In this document: positions 16,598-25,168 of the stretch, in pieces | Layout of the letters: every line of letters begins with the position of its first letter | How positions within the stretch are numbered: the first letter of the stretch is position 1 | Assembly: GCA_021163845.1 (NCBI GenBank) | Contig: JAGGTH010000077.1 | Location: forward strand, 38,009-102,008 | Direction of reading: 5' to 3' | DNA length: 64,000 nt | From: Helicobacteraceae bacterium | Lineage (GTDB): Bacteria > Campylobacterota > Campylobacteria > Campylobacterales > Sulfurimonadaceae | The notes under the pieces: model-generated | What the model saw: the letters and a program-made list of their open reading frames with translations, nothing else | Told to the model about the DNA's origin: nothing | Databases searched by the model: none | Position numbers and translations under genes: made by a program

Positions 16598-17670
16598 ATC
16601 TGTTTTCACCTATCAAAATTGGAAATTACACCTTAAAAAATAGAATTTTCATGGCACCGATGACAAGAAATAGAAGTGTTGAAGATAATGTGGCTAATGA
16701 CTTGATGGCTACTTATTATGGACAAAGAGCTTCGGCGGGCTTGATCATAACAGAGGGATCACAGATATCGACGCAGGGTATCGGATACCCATATACGCCT
16801 GGGATCCACACAGATGCACAGGTGCAAGGTTGGAAAAAAACAACTCGATCCGTACATGAGAAGGGTGGTAAGATCTTTTTACAGCTTTGGCATGTAGGGA
16901 GAATATCCCACTCCTCTTTTCACGATGGAGAACTCCCCGTCGCTCCCTCAGCCATTAAACCATCGGGTGAAGTTTATACTTTGGAGGGGATGAAAGAGTT
17001 TGAGAGACCTCGAGCACTTCATCTCAATGAGATAAAAGATATAGTTAAAGAGTATGCAAAAGGAGCAAGAAATGCTATAGAAGCAGGTTTTGACGGAGTT
17101 GAGATACATGGTGCTAATGGCTATCTTTTGGATCAATTCCTGCGCGATGGTACAAACAAAAGAGAAGATGAATATGGTTCAAGTGTAGAAAATAGGAGTC
17201 GCTTTTTGTTTGATGTCATAAAAGCTGTGAGCGCTGAAATAGGTTCAGACAAAGTAGGCGTGCGACTCTCCCCAAGTGGTACTTTTAACGATATGAGTGA
17301 TTCTGATCCACAAAAACATTTTGCATATATTTGTGAAAAGTTAAACGATTTTAATCTTGCATATCTTCATATTATAGATGCGCTTGAAGGTGATAGAAGA
17401 CATGGAGCAAATGTTGTAGAGCTTGGTGTTTTGAGAGATGCGTATAAGGGGGTGCTTATCGCCAATGGTGGCTATACAAAAGAGCGAGCATCCAAAGTTA
17501 TTGAAGATAATAGGGCTGATGCGGTCTCCTTTGCTAGTTTGTTTCTTGCGAACCCTGATTTACCTGAGCGTTTTGAAATGAACGCAAGTTTGAATGAAGC
17601 GGACCCAGATACATTTTATACGCAAGGTGAGAAAGGTTATACTGACTATCCTACTATGAAAAATAAATAG
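16594..17670 (+). CDS. Old Yellow Enzyme-family NADH:flavin oxidoreductase / alkene reductase
   Basis: 358 residues, the NemA/OYE length. Motifs: LKNRIFMAPMTRNRS, YGQRASAGLIITEGSQIS, IFLQLWHVGRISH, GFDGVEIHGANGYLLDQFLRDGTNKREDEYGSSVENRSRF, VGVRLSPSGTFNDM, LIANGGYTKERA (phosphate-binding), ADAVSFASLFLANPDLP. The HGANGYL histidine/asparagine pair for substrate binding is present. FMN-dependent reduction of electrophilic alkenes or nitro groups; physiological substrate unknown. Confidence 0.93.
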   Translation: MDLFSPIKIGNYTLKNRIFMAPMTRNRSVEDNVANDLMATYYGQRASAGLIITEGSQISTQGIGYPYTPGIHTDAQVQGWKKTTRSVHEKGGKIFLQLWHVGRISHSSFHDGELPVAPSAIKPSGEVYTLEGMKEFERPRALHLNEIKDIVKEYAKGARNAIEAGFDGVEIHGANGYLLDQFLRDGTNKREDEYGSSVENRSRFLFDVIKAVSAEIGSDKVGVRLSPSGTFNDMSDSDPQKHFAYICEKLNDFNLAYLHIIDALEGDRRHGANVVELGVLRDAYKGVLIANGGYTKERASKVIEDNRADAVSFASLFLANPDLPERFEMNASLNEADPDTFYTQGEKGYTDYPTMKNK

Positions 17671-17686
17671 TTGCAGTACTTCAATT

Positions 17687-18907
17687 TTATTCGCAGAGTT
17701 TCACAAAAGCATCTATCTCTTTTTTTATGTTTTCATACTCTGCGAGACCCTTCCTTAATGTCTCTGGTACGGTTGATGTGGCACCTGAGAGCATTCCAAG
17801 TATCATCCCTCTGTGGACATTATCTCCGCCTGCATTGGCATTATCAAAAAGAGAAGTCGTAAAATCAAAGTTATTTTTATGCAAAAAATAAAAGATGAGG
17901 GGCACTCCGTGTTCAGGATAACATGCTGTAGCAAAGCGTTTGGCTATCATACTCTCATCCGTGGCTGAGGGAAGTATCTCATCTAGATATTGTTTTGAAA
18001 ACTCAGTATGTATCTTCCACGTCAGGGCTTTTGGAATATTCTCTGGTCCTTCGTAGTCTTGATACATTTTTGTAAGTTCCTCGCCGTGTATCTTGATAAG
18101 TGGAAGTTTTTTTGCAAATTTTTGCAGTGTTATTTCAGGTGAATTGCCCTCTATAAGTTCAGCTAAAAACGGTACCAAAACACCAAGTGAAGAAGAGATG
18201 TTTTCTGATCTGTGGGTCAATTGCTGATGTGTGATCGCTGTGCCAAGCCCCTCATAAGAGTTTTGTTTGAGCAAAGAGAGGAGAAGCGGGCGGATAATCC
18301 CACCGTGAGAGGATATAGACCAATTATCTCTTTGACTAGGGGCACATAAGTTGGCAGGAAGACCTTTTGTGTAGTTCTCAAACCATTCACGAATATAAAT
18401 TTCCAGATATGGGTCACGATTATTGCCCGCAAGACTCATAAAGTCTACAAAATCATCCAAAAAATTCTCAGGTTCATAAGCTCCCTTTTTGATGATACTG
18501 CGCATAAGCACTCTCACAAGATTCGCACCGAGTGTATTTTCTCCCGCTTTGAGACCATGGTGATAATGGTAGCGCTCATCAAGTGTTGGCATAAGGTTAG
18601 CGTGTTCTCCTGAGTGTGTCTTCATCTCAAAATCTACGCTTTTGTAAGAGGTCTTATAAAAACGGATATGTTCATGTAAAATATCGTAAGGACGGTCGAG
18701 TTTTCTAGCATTTTCTACATCTGGAAGATAAGGATTTCCTACCATAAAAGATTCTGGATGTGGATGGGGTACATCATTGTAGCCTGTAATGGTTCCAAAA
18801 TCTTTCTTCAGAGCATCCCGATTATAGTACCAATGTGCAGGCATACAGATACTATCTGAGACAAACAGACCCCAAAGAACATTTTCTAATCGGAGTGTAT
18901 CTTTCAT
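17687..18907 (-). CDS. ADP-ribosylglycohydrolase (DraG/ARH)-family protein
   Basis: 406 residues. N-terminal LENVLWGLFVSDSICMPAHWYYN corresponds to the GxxxGDxxG metal-binding start of the family (here with S before D), and NANAGGDNVHRGMILGMLSGA is the C-terminal motif with the metal-binding D and GG. The family removes ADP-ribose from proteins or cleaves related compounds using two Mg2+. The N-terminal variation makes the substrate uncertain. Convergent with the OYE gene; its promoter is the copy of the tex/OYE bidirectional promoter. Confidence 0.8.
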   Translation of the reverse strand: MKDTLRLENVLWGLFVSDSICMPAHWYYNRDALKKDFGTITGYNDVPHPHPESFMVGNPYLPDVENARKLDRPYDILHEHIRFYKTSYKSVDFEMKTHSGEHANLMPTLDERYHYHHGLKAGENTLGANLVRVLMRSIIKKGAYEPENFLDDFVDFMSLAGNNRDPYLEIYIREWFENYTKGLPANLCAPSQRDNWSISSHGGIIRPLLLSLLKQNSYEGLGTAITHQQLTHRSENISSSLGVLVPFLAELIEGNSPEITLQKFAKKLPLIKIHGEELTKMYQDYEGPENIPKALTWKIHTEFSKQYLDEILPSATDESMIAKRFATACYPEHGVPLIFYFLHKNNFDFTTSLFDNANAGGDNVHRGMILGMLSGATSTVPETLRKGLAEYENIKKEIDAFVKLCE

Positions 18908-18940
18908 CTTAGATCCTTTTGTATGTAAGAGATTCTTACT

Positions 18941-19008
18941 TTAGATTATACACGAGAAATCAAATATGCTATAATTTATGTAATGAGAAGAAAAGGAGTA
19001 CGTGATGG
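18941..19008. promoter_or_regulatory. bidirectional promoter segment, copy B
   Basis: TATAAT at 18970-18975 on the + strand and TATAAT on the - strand over 18950-18945, with AAAAGGAG and the ATG at 19005 inside the block. 56/68 identity with copy A at 16530-16597. Confidence 0.6.
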
Positions 19009-19229
19009 AAGTCAAACAGTATCTATTTCAATCCCCTTATTCGAGTCAAGTGCAAATCGGTCGACCTGATCCAAGTGTAGAGCAAAACCAAAAGGTGCGG
19101 GAGCAGACGCAGTCTTTGGTGAGCAACACGAATCAAACTGCCAAAGAAGCACAGCAGTTTAACAGCACGCAGACCAAAGAGGTAACACCGAGTGTAGCTT
19201 CAAAAGACTCACTTGATCTTTACGCTTAG
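19005..19229 (+). CDS. small disordered protein, unknown function
   Basis: 74 residues from ATG 19005; AAAAGGAG ends 6 bases before it, better than for the GTG at 19002. Composition is polar and rich in Q, N, S, T (EQNQKVREQTQSLVSNTNQTAKEAQQF), with no signal peptide or membrane helix and probably no stable fold. It is a believable gene because of the strong ribosome site and the perfect -10 upstream. Overlaps the convergent hydrolase by 4 bases. Confidence 0.6.
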   Translation: MEVKQYLFQSPYSSQVQIGRPDPSVEQNQKVREQTQSLVSNTNQTAKEAQQFNSTQTKEVTPSVASKDSLDLYA

Positions 19230-19774
19230 CTTGTGCCCTGTATAGGGTTTTTGCATTCGTGGAGTATCCACTCCCATGCACCAAACCCGCTATCTGCATT
19301 GATATGCCCGCCATTTAATATTACTTTCATCTCTACATCCAAAGCCTCTTGCATCTTATTCGCCTCATCTGTACTTAGATAAGGGTCATTGGTGGAGGTG
19401 ATAAGCAGAGTTTCTTTTGCACAGAGATCTTTTGGAAGTGTGATGGGGAAAAAACTAGAGAGCTCTTCTATCTTTGAATCGATCCGCGGAGGGGCGACAA
19501 GAAAAAGTTTTTGGATCTCTTTGGGTGGATTGGTGTTACAGAGGTGAAACCAAAGTGTATTGGCAAGAGAGTGGCAGATGATAACATCAGGCTTGAACTC
19601 AGCGAGATGCTCTTGAAGCTCTTCACTCCATTGATCGAGTCGTGGCATATCTGGGTCAGAAAACCTCAAAAAGCTCACACATCCATAATCTTTTGCGAGT
19701 TCACTTGCAAGCCAACTTTGCCAATGGGGAAAGTCGCTTCCACCCCAGCCATGAAGTAGTAAATATTTTGTCAT
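19226..19774 (-). CDS. RBBP9/YdeN-family alpha/beta serine hydrolase
   Basis: About 182 residues from ATG 19774 (MTKYLLLHGWGGSDFPHWQSWL), with AAGG upstream. RBBP9-like marks: HGWGGS oxyanion region, WQSWLASEL, nucleophile elbow ICHSLANTLWFHL (S in HSLAN), then SPNDPYLS-like TSTNDPYLSTDEA with the acidic residue, and NGGHINADSGFGAWEW with the catalytic His. Complete triad. Substrate unknown; small ester hydrolysis expected. Confidence 0.88.
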   Translation of the reverse strand: MTKYLLLHGWGGSDFPHWQSWLASELAKDYGCVSFLRFSDPDMPRLDQWSEELQEHLAEFKPDVIICHSLANTLWFHLCNTNPPKEIQKLFLVAPPRIDSKIEELSSFFPITLPKDLCAKETLLITSTNDPYLSTDEANKMQEALDVEMKVILNGGHINADSGFGAWEWILHECKNPIQGTS

Positions 19775-19834
19775 AAAAAGCCTTGAGTCCAACATATCTT
19801 GCAGATATACTAACCCAAGCTTACTTAAATTCTC

Positions 19835-20275
19835 TTATTTGATCTCGATCGATTTGACCTCTTTTTCCTTCTCTTTGATCTTTGGTAAAACGATCTCTAG
19901 CACCCCATCGCTCGAAGAAGCTGAGATGTTTTCTGCATCGACATTATCAGGAAGAGTGAAGTGTCTTTGAAACTTCCCAAAGCTTGTTTCTACCTTGTAA
20001 TAGTCTTCCTCTTTTATTTCATTTTTGAAGTTTCTCTCTCCTGATATCTTGAGTATACCTTCTTCGACATCTACTTTGATATTTTCCTTAGAAACACCTG
20101 GAAGATCAACATCAATATGGTAAGCAAATTCACCCTCACGTGTGTTCATCGCTGGGGTAAAGCCAGAGATAGAAGAGTCTTCCGTTCCTGCGATCTGAGG
20201 AAAACGGTTGAGGTTATAAAACCTTCTGTTGAGTTCTCTAAGGTCCGCAAAAGGATCAAATTTTGTAATAAACAT
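19835..20275 (-). CDS. hsp20: Hsp20 / alpha-crystallin small heat-shock protein
   Basis: 146 residues from ATG 20275 with TAGGAG upstream. N-terminus MFITKFDPFADLRELNRRF, then the alpha-crystallin domain: IDVDLPGVSKENIKVDVEEGILKISGER, FGKFQRHFTLPDNVDAENISASSSDGVLEIVLPK, ending KSIEIK. ATP-independent holdase for unfolding proteins. A HAIR-like palindrome lies 55 bases upstream. Confidence 0.93.
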   Translation of the reverse strand: MFITKFDPFADLRELNRRFYNLNRFPQIAGTEDSSISGFTPAMNTREGEFAYHIDVDLPGVSKENIKVDVEEGILKISGERNFKNEIKEEDYYKVETSFGKFQRHFTLPDNVDAENISASSSDGVLEIVLPKIKEKEKEVKSIEIK

Positions 20276-20330
20276 AACATATCTCCTACAAATAAAATTC
20301 ATAAAACCTGATATGTTTCATAGAAGTGAT

Positions 20331-20351
20331 CTTTATACTATCCGTATCAAG
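20331..20351. promoter_or_regulatory. HAIR-like inverted repeat upstream of hsp20
   Basis: On the hsp20 strand: CTTGATA, seven bases, TATAAAG; the half-sites match at 6 of 7 positions as an inverted repeat. HspR sites in Campylobacterota follow CTTGAGT-N7-ACTCAAG, so spacing and outer bases agree but inner bases differ. A candidate HspR operator only. Confidence 0.35.
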
Positions 20352-20408
20352 TTCTATGAGTAAAATTGTAAATCATAAAAAATAAAAAATTGTTTAAAAT
20401 TTAAGTGC

Positions 20409-20414
20409 TATAAT
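20409..20414 (+). promoter_or_regulatory. -10 element of the PhnD-HD-GYP gene
   Basis: TATAAT preceded by TAAGTGC, 38 bases before the ATG at 20452; AAAAGG ribosome site at 20438-20443. Confidence 0.45.
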
Positions 20415-20451
20415 TGTTCATAATTATTATTTATGATAAAAGGCTTTTGTG

Positions 20452-23052
20452 ATGGTTCTACGGCTCCTCTTGTTATGTACTCTTTTTTTCTCCCCCTCTC
20501 TTATTGCAGATGAGCTTGTAAAAGTCGGTGTTTTAGCACACAGAGGCATACCCATTACACTTTCTAGATATAAGGCAACAGCTGAATATCTTACAAATAA
20601 AATAGAGGACTATCATTTTGAGATTGTACCTCTTGGCTTTGATGCACTCAAAAAGAGTGTAAAAAATAAAGAGATCGATTTTGTTTTGACCAATACGATG
20701 TACTATGTTGAGCTTGAGTATCTCTACGGTGTGAGCCGTATCGCAACACTGAAAAATCTTAGCAGTACAGGGGATGAACTTACAAGTTTTGGGGGTGTGA
20801 TCCTTGCAAAAAAGCAAAGTGAACTCGATGATCTTCAAGACCTCAAGGGCAAGCGCTTTGGAGCGGTGGATAAAAACTCTTTTGGTGGCTGGGTAATGGC
20901 ACAAAAAGAGCTCAAAGATGAAGGGATAGAGGTAGAGGATTTTAGAAGTTTTCACTTTTTTGGAAGCCATGACCGTGTCGTTGTAGCGATTCGTGATGGA
21001 GAGATCGATGCGGGAACAGTGCGTACAGATACACTTGAGAGGATGGAGAGTGAAGGGCTGATCGCTCCAGAAGGCTTTAAGGTCGTAGGGCAAAAACAGT
21101 ATAGTGGATTTCCATTTGTAGTGAGTACACGTTTGTATCCTGAGTGGCCTTTTGCAAAACTTGCCTCTACATCCCAAGAACTTTCAGATAAAGTTCTCAT
21201 AGCACTCTTGCAGATGCCCTCTGATGCAAAAGCAGCAAGAGATGCAAATGTGGCAGGGTGGACGATCGCTCTTGATTATTCAAGCGTACATAAAATGCTC
21301 GAAGAGTTACATCTAGGACCATACAAAGATTTTGGGCATTTGACACTTGAACGTTTTTATGAGCAACATACGAGACTTTTTTACGGAGTACTTAGTGTTT
21401 TTTTACTCATTTTAGCAGTGCTTTTGTACATCTCTAGACTCAATCGCAGGCTCAAAGAAAGTCAAGAGGAGATAGAATCTCTCAATCAAAACCTCGAAAA
21501 TAAGGTGCACGCACGTACGAATGAGCTCAAAGAGTTGTATCTGCATGAGAGATATCTCAAGAATATTCTCAAAACAACGGCGGATATCAACGAACTTCTT
21601 ATCACTTCCATCTCGACGCAAAATGTCCTTAAAAACAGTATGGAGAAGTTGATCGGGAATGAACATTATCAGCTGATTTGTATCAGTCTCAAAAAAGAGA
21701 ACCTTTTTGAAGTGGTCGCAAAATCTTTTGAAGACAAAGCACTTGTGGGGCATCGAAGTTATCCTTATGAACTTGTGCAAGATCAAGATGAACAACTCTT
21801 TGAGACACGAGTAGAACAACTTCCTGATGGTGAGAGCTTTCAACTTAAAAATGATAGCTACCAGTGCCCCGCTTGTTGGATAGTGAAAGTACCTATTCGA
21901 AGTAATGAGGATGAAGAAAATTACGGAGTATTGAGTGTTTTTTCTACAAGAGAAAATGGCTTTGAAGCTCAAGAGATCAATATTCTTGAAAACCTTGCAA
22001 CCGATATAGGTCTTACGCTAGGTTCTATTTATCAAAAGAGTAAATTGGAGTATATGGAACTTGAAAGAATAGCAAATTATGAAGAGACGATCTTGGCATT
22101 TGTCAATATTATTGAACAGCGTGATAGCTACACCGCAGGGCATACGCTTCGGGTCGCTCAGTATTGTACATTGCTCGCAGAGCATCTTGGACTAAGTGAA
22201 CAGGAAAGACACAAGCTTGAAAAAGCTGCGATCTTGCATGATATTGGCAAGGTCGTGACCCCTGATTCTATTTTGCTCAAACCTGGGAATCTCTCTGCTT
22301 TGGAGTATGAACTGATTAAAGAACATGCAGATGCAGGTTATAAGATGCTCTCAAAGATCAATATGTATCAAGATTTAGCCGACATCATTAAGTACCACCA
22401 TTCGCGCTACGATGGAGATGGATATCCTCAAACATCAGCTAGCGATCCTGATGCGGTACCATTTTTGTCTCATATCATGGCGGTCGCAGATGCTTTTGAT
22501 GCAATGACCACAACACGTATCTACAAGCCAAGAAAAACACTTCAAGAGGCGATAGAAGAGATAGAGATGCTCAGTGGTGCGCAGTTTCATCCAGATGTTG
22601 CAAAAGCAGCTGTAGAGGTATTTGCAAAGATCGAGCTTGTTGATACGACACAGATGCCAAAAAATGAGCTCGAACAGCGCCGTTTTTCCTATTTTTTTAT
22701 GGACTCTTTGACGGAAGTATACAATGAAAACTATCTGCAGATCGTGCTTCTTGAGGCTAAGAAGACTCATCAAACTTTAGTTCGTATTGAGCTCAATCAG
22801 TTTACAGCTTATAATAAAGAGTTTAGTTGGGAAGAGGGAAATACTTTGCTTGTAAACTTTGCAAAATGGCTTAAAGAGAACTATAGTGAAGCGATGCTCT
22901 TTCGCTACCATGGAGATAATTTTGTACTTCTTTTCAAGGAAGCATATACAATTTCAGAAGAAGAGATTGAGGTCCTTGATATTTTTAGCTCAAGCAGTAT
23001 CACAACGACGATCACCCATTATAATCTCAAAAAAAAGGTTCCTCAGCTTTAG
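20452..23052 (+). CDS. PhnD-like sensor - GAF - HD-GYP protein with degenerate C-terminal GGDEF
   Basis: About 866 residues (a GTG one codon earlier is possible). Signal peptide; PhnD/phosphonate-type periplasmic binding domain to about residue 290 (KVGVLAHRG, DFVLTNTMYYVELEY, LKGKRFGAVDKNSFGGW, VVAIRDGEIDAGTV); membrane helix about 308-325; coiled coil; GAF-like region with CPAC; HD-GYP domain with HDIGK at 596-600, EHADAGYKML, YHHSRYDGDGYP (GYP 657-659) and ADAFDAMTT, so the c-di-GMP phosphodiesterase site is complete; a GGDEF-like tail where the signature is HGDNF (820-824), probably inactive. Overlaps the convergent nuclease gene by 4 bases. Confidence 0.88.
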   Translation: MVLRLLLLCTLFFSPSLIADELVKVGVLAHRGIPITLSRYKATAEYLTNKIEDYHFEIVPLGFDALKKSVKNKEIDFVLTNTMYYVELEYLYGVSRIATLKNLSSTGDELTSFGGVILAKKQSELDDLQDLKGKRFGAVDKNSFGGWVMAQKELKDEGIEVEDFRSFHFFGSHDRVVVAIRDGEIDAGTVRTDTLERMESEGLIAPEGFKVVGQKQYSGFPFVVSTRLYPEWPFAKLASTSQELSDKVLIALLQMPSDAKAARDANVAGWTIALDYSSVHKMLEELHLGPYKDFGHLTLERFYEQHTRLFYGVLSVFLLILAVLLYISRLNRRLKESQEEIESLNQNLENKVHARTNELKELYLHERYLKNILKTTADINELLITSISTQNVLKNSMEKLIGNEHYQLICISLKKENLFEVVAKSFEDKALVGHRSYPYELVQDQDEQLFETRVEQLPDGESFQLKNDSYQCPACWIVKVPIRSNEDEENYGVLSVFSTRENGFEAQEINILENLATDIGLTLGSIYQKSKLEYMELERIANYEETILAFVNIIEQRDSYTAGHTLRVAQYCTLLAEHLGLSEQERHKLEKAAILHDIGKVVTPDSILLKPGNLSALEYELIKEHADAGYKMLSKINMYQDLADIIKYHHSRYDGDGYPQTSASDPDAVPFLSHIMAVADAFDAMTTTRIYKPRKTLQEAIEEIEMLSGAQFHPDVAKAAVEVFAKIELVDTTQMPKNELEQRRFSYFFMDSLTEVYNENYLQIVLLEAKKTHQTLVRIELNQFTAYNKEFSWEEGNTLLVNFAKWLKENYSEAMLFRYHGDNFVLLFKEAYTISEEEIEVLDIFSSSSITTTITHYNLKKKVPQL

Positions 23053-24149
23053 ATTCCAAACTCTTGTTTGACCTTTGTCACAAAGAGCTGAGGGTCAGAT
23101 TTTACATCTCCGAGTACTTTTATATTGTTGAGAATTCCACGTTTATATACGAGTCCTTTGTTCTCATGTCGATCCATCGCTTTTGAATACAGAGGGGGCT
23201 TTTTTGTCACGAGCAAAATTTTCCCATCATCATCTAATATATTCGAGAGTGCGGTATATTTGTAGATAAGCTCTTCTAGTTTGACACGGTTGAGATACTT
23301 GCACTCGATCATATGGAGATGATTATTTTTCATAATGAGGATATCAAACTCATTGGAGATACGCGAATTTTTGTACTTCTCATACACTTTAAACCCTACC
23401 TCTATATCATCGTAATCAAGGTCTTTGATGAGGTTGTAGATATAAGATTCAAAGATATTTCCTGTGAGATGGGGATCTTTAACATTGTAGGCACCAAAGC
23501 CGTAATGCTTGAATATATTTCGAATAAGATGGTGCTGTTTTGGTAATTCTGCGATACTTTTTGCACTCTTAGGGTCAACTCCCAAGAACTGATTGTAGGG
23601 TCTATGGTATTTCTCTATGAGTAGGGTGATAAGCTTTTCATGTTGCTGCGCAAATTTTTTGATATCACTCGTCTCCACACCAAAGCCTTTGAGTAAAAAG
23701 TGATCTTGAATATTCATCTTTTTTTGGAGTGGTTTTTTTTCAAAAGTGTTTTGGTTGATAAGAGTGTAGGTATTGTTAAACATATCATAAGAGATAAAAT
23801 TCACCTTTTCTTTGAAAAGAAGATGGTTTAAAACGGTAGTAACAGTAGCGAAGCCATCTGTGATATTGATGTAGAGATCTTGTGGACTATCAACATAGGA
23901 GAGAAGCGTTTTGGAGCACTGAGCCAAAGACTCTAGTGTGTCGTCGTGCAGGATATACTCTCTTGTTTGAAACCTGCATTTGTGTTTCTGGCAAAACTCT
24001 TCAATGCCACTTGCAACTTGCTGTGCCAAGCGTACATCCCGAGAAAAGTTATCATACAAGAGGATATGCTGTGTCATCTCATCCTTGTACTCATAAAATA
24101 GGGGCAAAATAGATGAGTGAAAATCACCCACGATCGAGACAAGCGTCAT
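23049..24149 (-). CDS. DUF1887/Card1-type CARF-PD-(D/E)XK nuclease-like protein
   Basis: 366 residues, Card1 length. N-terminal Rossmann/CARF-like domain (LVSIVGDFHSSILPLFY, ILLYDN, DLYINITDGFATVTTVL); the usual ligand motif TGGTK is replaced by TDGFA. A linker domain follows, then the C-terminal nuclease: GNIFESYIYNLIKDL, NEFDILIMKNNHLHMIECKY with D269, E282 and K284 forming the PD-(D/E)XK core. In type III CRISPR systems Card1 is switched on by cyclic oligoadenylate and cuts ssDNA/ssRNA. Here no cas gene is in the window; it is the last gene of an overlapping operon with two membrane proteins. Confidence 0.82.
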   Translation of the reverse strand: MTLVSIVGDFHSSILPLFYEYKDEMTQHILLYDNFSRDVRLAQQVASGIEEFCQKHKCRFQTREYILHDDTLESLAQCSKTLLSYVDSPQDLYINITDGFATVTTVLNHLLFKEKVNFISYDMFNNTYTLINQNTFEKKPLQKKMNIQDHFLLKGFGVETSDIKKFAQQHEKLITLLIEKYHRPYNQFLGVDPKSAKSIAELPKQHHLIRNIFKHYGFGAYNVKDPHLTGNIFESYIYNLIKDLDYDDIEVGFKVYEKYKNSRISNEFDILIMKNNHLHMIECKYLNRVKLEELIYKYTALSNILDDDGKILLVTKKPPLYSKAMDRHENKGLVYKRGILNNIKVLGDVKSDPQLFVTKVKQEFGI

Positions 24150-25168
24150 TTATTCTCCTGATCTGAAAGCTCTTGGAGCCTTTGGCGTACACTTTGTTGG
24201 AGTTTTTGTGTGTACTCCTCTTTTGTTTGTGAAAGTGTAGAGAAAAAACTATTTTTTATTGCTGAGAGTGTGTGATTTTTCTCCTCTTCTATAAGTATAT
24301 GGAGTTCTCGCTCAAAAGCTTCGCGGTGGAGATACTCATCTCCCTCTAAGATGATCTTGTCGGTGGCAAACCATCCAGCCACACCCGTGGCGACGCCACA
24401 AGCGATCGCTCCTGGTCCACTCGGTGCACACAGGGCAAAACCACCTGCACCCGCACTCAGAGCGCCACCCATTTTTGCCCCCGCTTTGATTGCGAGTTTG
24501 GCTCCCATTTTTTTGGCTACAAGTGCTCCTATCACTCCTGCTCCCACTACACCACTGGCTCGCAAAGAGGTGTGAAAGTTGTTCTCAAAGCGATTGAGTG
24601 TACTTTGGATCTGAAGCGCGAGGATCTTCTCTAGAGCACCTCGCTCCTCCTCTGAGAGCTTTGTCTGTGTGTAGAGTGAGGTGGAGACATCTTCGAGTGA
24701 GAGGTGCAAAGTACGGTAGACCTTATCGATGATTCTTTGTTGGGATGTAAGCATCTTTGTATCAAAGTCGGTAGCATCAAAGAGATACTTTTTGAGATAT
24801 TTTCCCCCATCATTTTGCGAATAAGCCCACAGCTCGATATATTCCCCTTTGAGACTGTAATGAAAGTCTGCATAGACAGGAATCTGTTTCTTCACTTGTT
24901 CAAAAAGTGTCGTTATCTCTGTTTCGATGATCTTTGTGATATTCTCTTGAAGCTTGGGAGAATTTAGGATACGTTCTATCTCTTGGGGTGCGAGTTTGAG
25001 AATGTTTTGGAGTTGTGATTCTAACTGAATGGTATCGGCGTTTGTTTGGAGCACTTGTATCTTTTTTTCTTGGAGGAGTTCTGCTTTTACAAACAAAAAA
25101 AGCCAAAGGGCGAAGATACTTAAGATAGTGATCCAAAAAGAGCGCCAAAGGAGTTGGTTCTTAGGCAT
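24146..25168 (-). CDS. membrane-anchored protein with glycine-zipper hydrophobic region
   Basis: About 340 residues from ATG 25168 (GAGAG upstream; an ATG four codons earlier is also possible). N-terminal membrane helix (about 5-27), then a long helical region outside (QLQNILKLAPQEIERILNS, ETEITTLFEQVKKQIP), and at about 200-275 an alanine/glycine-rich hydrophobic stretch (GVVGAGVIGALVAKKMG, MGGALSAGAGGFALCA, GPGAIACGVATGVAGW) like glycine zippers of pore-forming or channel proteins, then a coiled C-terminus. No family recognised. ATGA overlap with the DUF1887 gene and 8-base overlap with the upstream membrane gene show one operon. Confidence 0.75.
   Translation of the reverse strand: MPKNQLLWRSFWITILSIFALWLFLFVKAELLQEKKIQVLQTNADTIQLESQLQNILKLAPQEIERILNSPKLQENITKIIETEITTLFEQVKKQIPVYADFHYSLKGEYIELWAYSQNDGGKYLKKYLFDATDFDTKMLTSQQRIIDKVYRTLHLSLEDVSTSLYTQTKLSEEERGALEKILALQIQSTLNRFENNFHTSLRASGVVGAGVIGALVAKKMGAKLAIKAGAKMGGALSAGAGGFALCAPSGPGAIACGVATGVAGWFATDKIILEGDEYLHREAFERELHILIEEEKNHTLSAIKNSFFSTLSQTKEEYTQKLQQSVRQRLQELSDQENK

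Noticed and set aside
23049..24149. Type III CRISPR locus around the Card1-like gene
   Set aside because: No Cas10, RAMP proteins, ring nuclease or repeat array is present in the flanks.
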